Assembly (NCBI GenBank): GCA_965367015.1 | Contig: CBDUGY010000065.1 | Coordinates: 1 to 15,724, forward strand | DNA from: CAXBES01 sp965367015 | GTDB taxonomy: Bacteria > Bacteroidota > Bacteroidia > Flavobacteriales > Flavobacteriaceae | Length of the DNA stretch: 15,724 bases | Reading direction: 5' to 3' | Part shown: positions 1 through 5,650 of the stretch, piece after piece | How the letters are laid out: each line of letters starts with the position of its first letter | Position numbering within the stretch: position 1 is the stretch's first letter | The notes under the pieces: generated by a model | Databases searched by the model: none | Seen by the model: the letters and a program-made list of their open reading frames with translations, nothing else | Told to the model about the DNA's origin: nothing | Translations under genes and position numbers: made by a program

Positions 1-103
1 ATTTCAGAAAGCATTTAACATTATCATATAGATTCCTTAGACTCAATTCTGTACCTATAGTTTAAAATTGTGTTAAAACAATTCTTAGTAAACAAATAAA
101 TAT

Positions 104-111
104 TACATTTG
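104..111 (+). promoter_or_regulatory. -7 promoter element for the marR-yceI unit
   Basis: TACATTTG matches the Bacteroidota -7 consensus TAnnTTTG exactly and lies 17 bases before the marR start codon. I see no good TTG at the expected -33 distance, so the promoter may be weak or activator-dependent. The element overlaps the palindrome at 107-122, so a protein bound there would block RNA polymerase. Confidence 0.5.
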
Positions 112-122
112 TATATACAAAT
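107..122. promoter_or_regulatory. Perfect 16-bp palindrome, probable MarR operator
   Basis: ATTTGTATATACAAAT is identical to its own reverse complement. It sits over the end of the -7 element and 6 bases upstream of the marR start codon. MarR proteins bind palindromes of about this size as dimers and commonly repress their own operon, so autoregulation is the likeliest role. That role is inferred from position and symmetry; nothing in the sequence proves binding. Confidence 0.55.
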
Positions 123-128
123 ATTGTA

Positions 129-590
129 ATGACAAATAAAATTGAAGATGCGATTAAGTCCATTCACAGAATGGCAACTACCACCAAGACGGTGATCAAT
201 CTTATGTATACAACCCGCCTGATAGAAGAGTCGATAGCTAATACGTTAAAACCCTATGAGCTTACCATGCAACAATACAACGTGCTAAGGATATTAAGAG
301 GACAGCGGGATAATCCGGCAAATCTCTCAACAATCCAGGAGCGAATGATCGATAAGAGCAGCAATACCACGCGTTTGGTTGATAAATTAATTAAGAAAGG
401 TTGGGTAAGAAGACAAGTTTGTAAAGCCAACCGAAGAAAAGTGGAAATCTTTATTACTGAAAAAGGTTTGGAAATTTTGAAAGAATTAGACCCCATTACC
501 GAACAAAACAACCAGAATATCTTAAAAAACCTCTCACCGCTCCAAATGGAACAATTAAATGACCTTTTGGATACGTTGAGAACAAACTAA
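129..590 (+). CDS. MarR family transcriptional regulator
   Basis: A 153-residue protein of usual MarR length. An N-terminal helix (about 10-45) would form the dimer interface. A winged helix-turn-helix follows: the segment LTMQQYNVLRIL leads into LSTIQERM and the recognition helix SSNTTRLVDKLIKKGWV (about 76-92), then a basic wing with RRQVCKANRRKVEIFIT (about 94-110). The C-terminal helices (about 120-153) complete the dimer domain. MarR proteins sense small ligands or oxidation and usually repress nearby genes. A single cysteine (Cys98) lies in the wing, so redox sensing is conceivable but unsupported. The gene is 30 bp upstream of a yceI gene on the same strand, which suggests one transcript, and it carries a palindrome across its own promoter. 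Ligand and full target set are unknown. Confidence 0.93.
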   Translation: MTNKIEDAIKSIHRMATTTKTVINLMYTTRLIEESIANTLKPYELTMQQYNVLRILRGQRDNPANLSTIQERMIDKSSNTTRLVDKLIKKGWVRRQVCKANRRKVEIFITEKGLEILKELDPITEQNNQNILKNLSPLQMEQLNDLLDTLRTN

Positions 591-620
591 AATAAATAGA
601 AACAATTAAAATTAAACATC

Positions 621-1187
621 ATGAAAACAATTTTGAAATCCGTTTTAATCCTTACCATTGCCTCGACAGTCGTGGCATTTACTCCTCCCTTAAAAAAGAA
701 GATCGACATCAAAGATAGCAAGATCGAATGGAAGGGAAAGAAAATTTTAGGCTCCCATACCGGAACCATTAATCTTTCTGAAGGCTATCTGGAAGTAGAT
801 GGCGATAACCTCGTTGGAGGAATGTTTGTAGTAGATATGACATCTATGACCAATACAGATCTCGAAGAGCCGAATAAATCTAAATTATTAGGCCATTTAA
901 AAAGTGATGATTTTTTTGGCGTGGCTCAACACCCAACGGCTAAATTGGTAATCACCGGCGCAACTAAGAAAGGAAATGTGCATTCTGTAACCGGCGACAT
1001 GACTATTAAAGGAACCACCAAACCAATCACTTTCGAACTAATCATGGGCGAAACCGCAGCGCGTACCAGCCTTAAAATCGATAGAACTCAATACGGAGTA
1101 CGATATGGAAGTGGAAGTCTTTTCGATAGTTTAGGCGACAATACTATTTCAGATTACTTCGAATTAGATGTGACTTTAAAATTTTAA
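621..1187 (+). CDS. YceI family secreted protein
   Basis: A 188-residue protein with an N-terminal signal peptide: basic MKTILK, then a hydrophobic stretch to about residue 20. There is no lipobox cysteine, so a soluble periplasmic location is likely. The rest matches the YceI fold, a lipocalin-like beta-barrel that binds polyisoprenoids in characterised members. Recognisable segments are DIKDSKIEWKGKKILGSHTG near the N-terminus, GGMFVVDMTSMTNTDL in the middle, VTGDMTIKGTTKPITFEL, and the C-terminal LGDNTISDYFELDVTLKF. Many YceI proteins have no known function; roles in isoprenoid transport or stress have been proposed. It lies 30 bp after marR and probably shares its promoter and control. 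No terminator is visible between its stop and the trp promoter. Confidence 0.93.
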   Translation: MKTILKSVLILTIASTVVAFTPPLKKKIDIKDSKIEWKGKKILGSHTGTINLSEGYLEVDGDNLVGGMFVVDMTSMTNTDLEEPNKSKLLGHLKSDDFFGVAQHPTAKLVITGATKKGNVHSVTGDMTIKGTTKPITFELIMGETAARTSLKIDRTQYGVRYGSGSLFDSLGDNTISDYFELDVTLKF

Positions 1188-1198
1188 TAAATAATCAC

Positions 1199-1228
1199 TT
1201 GTCATTTTAAATTTCATTTCTATATTTG
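1199..1228 (+). promoter_or_regulatory. trp operon promoter (-33 TTG and -7 TATATTTG)
   Basis: TTG at 1199-1201 and TATATTTG at 1221-1228 are separated by 19 bp, an excellent fit to the Bacteroidota promoter pattern TTG-N19-TAnnTTTG. Transcription should start a few bases after 1228, leaving only a handful of untranslated bases before the leader-peptide ATG at 1239. An inverted repeat, AATTTCA (1210-1216) and TGAAATT (1227-1233), brackets the -7 element and could be an operator, but it is AT-rich and may be chance. Confidence 0.75.
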
Positions 1229-1238
1229 AAATTCAATT

Positions 1239-1295
1239 ATGATTCTAAACAAAAAACATACTTGGTGGTGGAAAAACTTACGTCAAAAATCGTGA
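1239..1295 (+). CDS. trpL: trp operon leader peptide (three consecutive Trp codons)
   Basis: An 18-codon open reading frame encoding MILNKKHTWWWKNLRQKS and ending in TGA. Codons 9-11 (1263-1271) are three TGG codons in a row, which is highly improbable by chance for the rarest amino acid. It begins about 10 bases after a near-consensus promoter and lies just upstream of a terminator and then trpE. In classical attenuation a ribosome stalls at Trp codons when charged tRNA-Trp is scarce, and the stall changes downstream RNA folding so that the terminator does not form. Position, content and the alternative hairpins all fit that role. There is no Shine-Dalgarno sequence and almost no room for one, so translation would be leaderless or nearly so. 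The symbol is given by analogy with the enterobacterial leader peptide. Confidence 0.88.
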   Translation: MILNKKHTWWWKNLRQKS

Positions 1296-1296
1296 G
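1277..1296 (+). promoter_or_regulatory. Proposed 1:2 (pause-type) hairpin of the trp leader
   Basis: CTTACG (1277-1282) can pair with CGTGAG (1291-1296) in six base pairs, one of them G-U, closing an 8-base loop. It overlaps the end of the leader-peptide frame, and its 3' arm spans the stop codon. A ribosome stalled at the Trp codons 1263-1271 would cover the 5' arm and free the 3' arm for other pairings. The helix is short and was found by eye, not by a folding calculation. Confidence 0.45.
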
Positions 1297-1326
1297 CTAA
1301 AGCACTATAACTATGTTTCAACATAC

Positions 1327-1358
1327 AAAGGCTTGTCATTCACGACAAGCCTTTTTTT
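1327..1358 (+). terminator. trp attenuator: intrinsic terminator before trpE
   Basis: AAAGGCTTGTC (1327-1337) and GACAAGCCTTT (1344-1354) form a perfect 11-bp stem around the 6-base loop ATTCAC, with a run of seven T (1352-1358). It lies 31 bases after the leader-peptide stop and about 130 bases before trpE, so transcripts ending here would lack every structural trp gene. It could also end transcripts reading through from yceI. The leader peptide just upstream makes a regulated attenuator the better reading. Confidence 0.9.
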
Positions 1359-1486
1359 ATTGAGGTCATTTAAGAAATAAGTTAGAATTTCTATAAATGT
1401 TGAGTCGTAATAATCCTCCGGAGTTCAAACAACTAAGGTGGATCTGTGCAAATAATTATTATAAGATACCCTTAGGTGGCATAAAA

Positions 1487-2884
1487 ATGACATATAAATT
1501 AAAAACCTATTCAAAAAAATTGTTGGCAGATACCTTAACGCCTGTTTCGGTGTATTTGCGACTACGTGATAAATTTCCTAACAGCCTGCTGTTGGAAAGT
1601 AGTGACTATCATGCCAACGACAATAGTTTCAGTTATATCTGTTGCAACCCTATCGCTTCCATCAAGATTGAAAACGAATTGATCACACAACAGTTTCCGG
1701 ATGGAAAGGAAGGTATTACTGAGATTACTTCAGAAACTAATGTGCCTGCCATACTAGAGGATTTTGCAAGTGCGTTTACTTCCGAAGACAACAATTTTAA
1801 GTTTATAAACAATGGTCTCTTCGGCTATATGGCTTACGACGCTGTTCGTTATTTTGAAAACATTTCAATTTCAAAACAGCAATCGAAATTAGCAATGCCC
1901 GACATTTATTATGCGGTCTATCAAAATATCATTGCCATCAACCATTTTAACAATGAAGCTTATATTTTTGCGCATTGTTTTGCCACCGAAAACAATATCC
2001 CGCAAATAGAACAGATTCTTCATTCAAAGAATTTTGCGGAATTTCCCTTTAACAGGGTTAACGAACCAAAAACAAATCTTAAGGACGAAGAATTCAAAGA
2101 TTTGGTAAAAACCTGTATACAACATTGTAAGCGGGGTGATGTTTTTCAAATTGTACCCAGCAAAAGGTTTTCGCAAGCGTTCACCGGTGATGAATTTAAT
2201 GTGTACCATGCCCTTCGCAGTGTGAATCCGTCACCTTATTTATTTTATTTTGACTACGGAAAATTTAAAATTTTTGGCAGCTCTCCGGAAGCACAGCTGG
2301 TAGTAAAAGAGAATCGTGCCGAGATACACCCAATTGCAGGCACTTTTAAACGCACCGGAAATGATGAGCAGGACTCGCAATTGGCAAAAGAACTTGCTAT
2401 CGATCCGAAGGAAAATAGTGAACACGTAATGCTCGTTGATCTTGCCAGAAACGATTTAAGTCGCCACGGAACCAATGTTAAAGTTGAAACGTATAGGGAG
2501 ATTCAGTTCTTTTCGCATGTTATTCACCTGGTGAGCAAAGTCACAGCCGATATTAAAAAGAACACCGGAACCATGCAGATCGTAGCCGATACTTTTCCCG
2601 CAGGAACATTGAGCGGTGCACCAAAGCACAAGGCAATGCAACTGCTGGAAAAATATGAAAATATCAATAGGGAATTCTATGGAGGAGCAATTGGATTTAT
2701 GGATTTTAAAGGTAATTTCAATCATGCGATCATCATTAGATCGTTTGTGAGTAAAGACCACGAATTACATTATCAGGCGGGTGCGGGAGTCGTTTCCAAC
2801 AGTGATCCGGAAAAAGAATTACAAGAAGTATATAACAAGTTAGGTGCTTTAACCAAGGCACTTGAACTGGCTGAGGAAATTTGA
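1487..2884 (+). CDS. trpE: Anthranilate synthase component I
   Basis: TrpE makes anthranilate from chorismate, using ammonia delivered by TrpG. From the chosen start the protein has 465 residues. The N-terminal regulatory region carries LLES at 35-38, the motif that forms the tryptophan feedback site in TrpE proteins. The C-terminal chorismate-binding domain shows GDVFQIVPSKRF, IFGSSPEAQLVV, IHPIAGTFKRTG, HVMLVDLARNDL, FPAGTLSGAPKHKAMQ and YGGAIGFMDFKGNFNHAIIIR. The open frame extends 30 codons upstream to an ATG at 1397. I chose ATG 1487 because TrpE homology begins at MTYKLKTYSKKLL and AGGTGG lies a few bases upstream. The gene is first in a seven-gene operon under the attenuator. Its stop codon adjoins a 7-bp tandem repeat, and trpG follows only after 240 bp. 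Confidence 0.96.
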   Translation: MTYKLKTYSKKLLADTLTPVSVYLRLRDKFPNSLLLESSDYHANDNSFSYICCNPIASIKIENELITQQFPDGKEGITEITSETNVPAILEDFASAFTSEDNNFKFINNGLFGYMAYDAVRYFENISISKQQSKLAMPDIYYAVYQNIIAINHFNNEAYIFAHCFATENNIPQIEQILHSKNFAEFPFNRVNEPKTNLKDEEFKDLVKTCIQHCKRGDVFQIVPSKRFSQAFTGDEFNVYHALRSVNPSPYLFYFDYGKFKIFGSSPEAQLVVKENRAEIHPIAGTFKRTGNDEQDSQLAKELAIDPKENSEHVMLVDLARNDLSRHGTNVKVETYREIQFFSHVIHLVSKVTADIKKNTGTMQIVADTFPAGTLSGAPKHKAMQLLEKYENINREFYGGAIGFMDFKGNFNHAIIIRSFVSKDHELHYQAGAGVVSNSDPEKELQEVYNKLGALTKALELAEEI

Positions 2885-2931
2885 ATGGCGAATGGTGAAT
2901 GGTGAATGGTGAATGGTGAATGGTGAATGGA
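2883..2931 (+). repeat. Heptanucleotide tandem repeat (GAATGGT)
   Basis: Seven successive 7-bp units: GAATGGC, five exact copies of GAATGGT, then GAATGGA. The first unit overlaps the trpE stop codon (2882-2884). The near identity of the units suggests recent slippage and likely copy-number variation between strains. Because the array begins at the stop, changes in copy number would alter the trpE-trpG spacing and not the TrpE reading frame. Confidence 0.9.
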
Positions 2932-2936
2932 TATTA

Positions 2937-3014
2937 GTCATTTCGGTTCGCCATAGGCGGAGAGAAATCTCCTTCTATATGCAAAGTGAGATTCCTCATT
3001 TCATTCGGAATGAC
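2937..3014. repeat. REP-like imperfect palindromic element in the trpE-trpG gap
   Basis: A 78-bp imperfect inverted repeat. The outer arms GTCATTTCG (2937-2945) and CGGAATGAC (3006-3014) match at 8 of 9 positions, and the inner arms GAGAAATCTC (2962-2971) and GAGATTCCTC (2988-2997) match at 9 of 10. A half copy occurs in the trpG-trpD gap at 3715-3753. From memory, intergenic elements with ends of the GTCATT...AATGAC type are common in flavobacterial genomes. In RNA it would form a long hairpin between trpE and trpG and could affect mRNA stability. The remaining gap, 3015-3124, shows no gene or clear signal. Confidence 0.65.
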
Positions 3015-3124
3015 ATAAAGAAAATGAAACCTCTGAACCTTTGCCTTTCTTGAGACAGCTTTGCGAGGGTAATAAAATGTTAGTTTTTCAACAATGGAAA
3101 AAAGAATGATAATAAAATAGAAGC

Positions 3125-3694
3125 ATGAAAAAAATACTAGTTATTGATAATTACGACAGTTTCGTTTACAATCTGGTGCATTATCTGGAAGAGTTGGAAT
3201 GTGAAGTCACCGTATGGCGTAACGACCGTTTTTATTTAGAGGAAGTCGATAAGTTCGATAAGGTTTTGCTGTCACCAGGTCCCGGAATCCCCGACGAAGC
3301 AGGGCAACTGAAACAAGTAATTGAAAAATATGCCGCGACAAAAAGTATTTTAGGCGTGTGTTTAGGACAACAGGCTATCGGAGAAGTTTTTGGAGGTTCC
3401 ATCATCAATCTGGAAGAAGTCTTTCACGGCGTTGCAACCAAGGCAACAATCTTGGTTAAAGACGAATCACTATTCAAAGATCTGGAAACTGAGATTGAAA
3501 TAGGAAGATATCATTCCTGGGTAGTATCTAATGAAGGTTTTCCGGATGTTTTGGAAATAACCTCTGTCGATGAAAACGGACAAATTATGTCGCTGCGGCA
3601 TCGGGAATTCGACTTAAAAGGGGTTCAGTTTCACCCCGAAAGCGTACTAACCCCCAAAGGAAAACAAATTATTAGGAACTGGGTAGAGAATTAA
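3125..3694 (+). CDS. trpG: Anthranilate synthase component II (glutamine amidotransferase)
   Basis: A 189-residue class I glutamine amidotransferase that releases ammonia from glutamine for TrpE. The nucleophile motif GVCLGQQAIGEVFGG places the catalytic cysteine at 79. The other triad members, His170 and Glu172, lie in GVQFHPESVLTP. The oxyanion motif LSPGPGIPDEAG (49-60) and the N-terminal ILVIDNYDSFVYNLVHYL are typical of TrpG/PabA. It is a separate protein, not fused to TrpE or TrpD, at ordinary length. Paralogues can serve both TrpE and PabB; the setting within the trp operon favours anthranilate synthesis here. It is separated from trpE by 240 bp of repeat-rich sequence and from trpD by 87 bp. 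Confidence 0.96.
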   Translation: MKKILVIDNYDSFVYNLVHYLEELECEVTVWRNDRFYLEEVDKFDKVLLSPGPGIPDEAGQLKQVIEKYAATKSILGVCLGQQAIGEVFGGSIINLEEVFHGVATKATILVKDESLFKDLETEIEIGRYHSWVVSNEGFPDVLEITSVDENGQIMSLRHREFDLKGVQFHPESVLTPKGKQIIRNWVEN

Positions 3695-3714
3695 GGGATG
3701 TGGAAAGCTGACGA

Positions 3715-3753
3715 GTCATTTCAATTCGACAAGGCGGTATGAAATCTCTTTCC
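3715..3753. repeat. Half copy of the REP-like element in the trpG-trpD gap
   Basis: The stretch starting GTCATTTC at 3715 and running through GGCGG to GAAATCTC at about 3741-3748 closely follows the left arm of the element at 2937-2975, differing at scattered positions and by one missing base. The right arm is absent. Two related copies 0.8 kb apart within one operon suggest insertion or duplication followed by decay. Confidence 0.6.
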
Positions 3754-3781
3754 AAAAAATAAATAAAACCTAACGTAGAAA

Positions 3782-4783
3782 ATGAAGCAAACCTTAAATA
3801 AACTTATCAATCACGATCAACTCTCAAAGCAAGAAGCGAGAAATGTTTTAGTGGCAATTTCTGAAGGAAAATACAATACGAGTCAGATAGCCGCCTTTCT
3901 CACCGTGTTTATGATGCGAAGCGTTTCACTTGAGGAATTGGAAGGATTCAGAGATGCGTTGTTAGACCTCGGTCTTGCTGTAGATTTCGGCGATTATAAT
4001 ACTATCGATCTCTGTGGAACTGGAGGAGATGGGAAGAACACTTTTAATATTTCTACTCTCGCTTCTTTTGTCACGGCAGGTGCGGGAATTCCGGTGACAA
4101 AACATGGAAACTACGGGGTCTCCTCCATAAGCGGTAGTAGTAATGTGATGGAGTATTTAGGTATCAAATTCAGTAATAAAAAAGACTTTTTAAAGCGCTG
4201 CCTGGACGAAGCCGGGATATGTGTATTACATGCGCCACTATTTCATCCTGCGATGAAAAACGTAGCACCCATAAGAAGAGAATTAGGCGTCAAAACATTT
4301 TTTAATATGCTCGGGCCCATGGTAAATCCGGCCTTTCCTAAAAATCAGTTGGTAGGTGTATTCGATATGGAATTAGCGCGTATGTATGGTTATTTGTATC
4401 AAAAAAGCGATAAGAACTTTACAATTCTTCATGCAACCGATGGCTATGATGAAATATCACTAACGAGTCCGGTTAAAGTTATTTCAAATGCTACGGAAAC
4501 AATACTACACCCTTCCGATTTCGGAATTTCAAAAATTGAGCAGAGTGATATCTATGGAGGTGACAGCATTGAGAGTTCAGCTAAAATTTTTATTGAAATT
4601 CTGAAAGGTAATGGTTCTGAAGCTCAAAATAACGTGGTCTGTGCTAATGCCGGAATGGCAATTGCTACCTTTCAGAAATGCTCAATTCAAGATGGTTTTG
4701 CACAGGCAAAAAAATCATTAGAAAATGAAAACGCACTTCAGAAACTTAAAAAGTTGCAAGTTTTAAGTTTAAATTCTCAATAA
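3782..4783 (+). CDS. trpD: Anthranilate phosphoribosyltransferase
   Basis: TrpD transfers the phosphoribosyl group of PRPP to anthranilate, the second pathway-specific step. The 333-residue length is normal. The N-terminal helical part (1-70) carries ISEGKYNTSQIAAFLTVFMMR. The diphosphate-binding glycine motif DLCGTGGDGKNTFNIST lies at 77-92, KHGNYGVSSISGSSNVME at 107-124 lines the active site, and PIRRELGVKTFFNMLGPMVNP is the conserved anthranilate-binding region. It is a stand-alone enzyme, not fused to TrpG. The trpC start follows only 14 bp after the stop, so these two genes are surely co-transcribed. Confidence 0.96.
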   Translation: MKQTLNKLINHDQLSKQEARNVLVAISEGKYNTSQIAAFLTVFMMRSVSLEELEGFRDALLDLGLAVDFGDYNTIDLCGTGGDGKNTFNISTLASFVTAGAGIPVTKHGNYGVSSISGSSNVMEYLGIKFSNKKDFLKRCLDEAGICVLHAPLFHPAMKNVAPIRRELGVKTFFNMLGPMVNPAFPKNQLVGVFDMELARMYGYLYQKSDKNFTILHATDGYDEISLTSPVKVISNATETILHPSDFGISKIEQSDIYGGDSIESSAKIFIEILKGNGSEAQNNVVCANAGMAIATFQKCSIQDGFAQAKKSLENENALQKLKKLQVLSLNSQ

Positions 4784-4797
4784 CGAAAATGAATTAA

Positions 4798-5577
4798 ATG
4801 CATATACTAGACAGAATCATAGCATATAAGCGAAAGGAAATTGAAAGCAAAAAACTGGCCTTTCCTCTTGACCTTTTGAAACAATCTACCTACTATGCAC
4901 GAAGCACTGCTTCTCTTACAGAGGCTCTAAATGAATCTCAAACAGGCATCATAGCAGAACACAAAAGACGATCCCCCAGTAAATCGGTTATCAACGATAC
5001 TGTCGATGTGGATAAAGTAGCAGTAGGTTACCAAAATGCAGGAGTCTGCGGCATGTCGGTTTTAACTGATACCAAATTCTTCGGAGGATCTTTAAGCGAT
5101 TTATTACTGGCGCGATCGGTGGTTTCTTTTCCCTTGCTTCGGAAAGAATTTATAATAGACCCTTATCAAATTCACGAGGCAAGAGCTTACGGAGCAGACG
5201 CAATTTTATTGATAGCCGCGATACTTTCTGAAGGGCAACTAAAAGATTTTTCGAAGCTTGCCAAAAGTTTACAACTGGATGTACTGCTTGAAATTCACAA
5301 CGAAGAAGAATTAAAGCGTTCACTTCATTCAACAGTAGACATGATAGGTGTTAACAACAGAAATCTGAAAACCTTCGAAGTGTCAATTGAAACCAGCAAA
5401 AGACTTTCGCAGTTGATTCCCAAGGAATTTACAAAGGTTTCAGAAAGTGGAATTAGTACTATTGAAACTATCAGAGATTTAAAAAGTTATGGCTTTCAAG
5501 GTTTTTTAATTGGTGAAAATTTTATGAAATCTGATGATCCGGGTGATGCCGCTAACGAATTTATAAAACAAATTTAA
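4798..5577 (+). CDS. trpC: Indole-3-glycerol phosphate synthase
   Basis: TrpC closes the indole ring by decarboxylation and dehydration of carboxyphenylaminodeoxyribulose phosphate, giving indole-3-glycerol phosphate. It has 259 residues and a TIM-barrel fold. The N-terminus ILDRIIAYKRKEI is typical. The active-site motif IIAEHKRRSPSKSVIN contains Glu53 and Lys56. LLRKEFIIDPYQIHEARAYGADAILLIAAIL supplies a second catalytic lysine. GVNNRNLKTFEV and KVSESGIST form the C-terminal phosphate-binding end of the barrel. It is not fused to TrpF, unlike the enterobacterial enzyme. The start lies 14 bp after trpD; a 73-bp gap with hairpins separates it from trpF. Confidence 0.96.
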   Translation: MHILDRIIAYKRKEIESKKLAFPLDLLKQSTYYARSTASLTEALNESQTGIIAEHKRRSPSKSVINDTVDVDKVAVGYQNAGVCGMSVLTDTKFFGGSLSDLLLARSVVSFPLLRKEFIIDPYQIHEARAYGADAILLIAAILSEGQLKDFSKLAKSLQLDVLLEIHNEEELKRSLHSTVDMIGVNNRNLKTFEVSIETSKRLSQLIPKEFTKVSESGISTIETIRDLKSYGFQGFLIGENFMKSDDPGDAANEFIKQI

Positions 5578-5588
5578 TTATGATATTT

Positions 5589-5632
5589 TCCTTTAAACTT
5601 TAAGGGAAAGATGTCTTCAGAATCATTCTGAA
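5589..5632 (+). other. Two small inverted repeats in the trpC-trpF spacer
   Basis: TTTCC... (from about 5587) and ...GGGAAA (to about 5609) flank a short AT-rich loop, forming an imperfect hairpin. TTCAGAAT (5616-5623) and ATTCTGAA (5625-5632) are perfect 8-base arms around one C, which would fold as a 6-bp stem with a 5-base loop. No T-run follows either, so they are not intrinsic terminators. They may affect processing or stability of the trp mRNA. Confidence 0.4.
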
Positions 5633-5650
5633 AGTCGGATAAGGTAAAAG

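Noticed and set aside
1239..1358. trp leader considered as a T-box or a TRAP-type regulatory site
   Set aside because: There is no T-box sequence or long structured leader, and no series of spaced GAG/UAG triplets. The Trp-codon frame with a nearby terminator explains the region better.
2456..2761. 101-codon open frame on the minus strand inside trpE
   Set aside because: It lies wholly within a clear TrpE coding region and its translation has no recognisable domain. It is a shadow of the sense codons.
2883..2931. Tandem repeat considered as a CRISPR array
   Set aside because: Units are 7 bp, directly adjacent and without spacers, and no cas gene is present.
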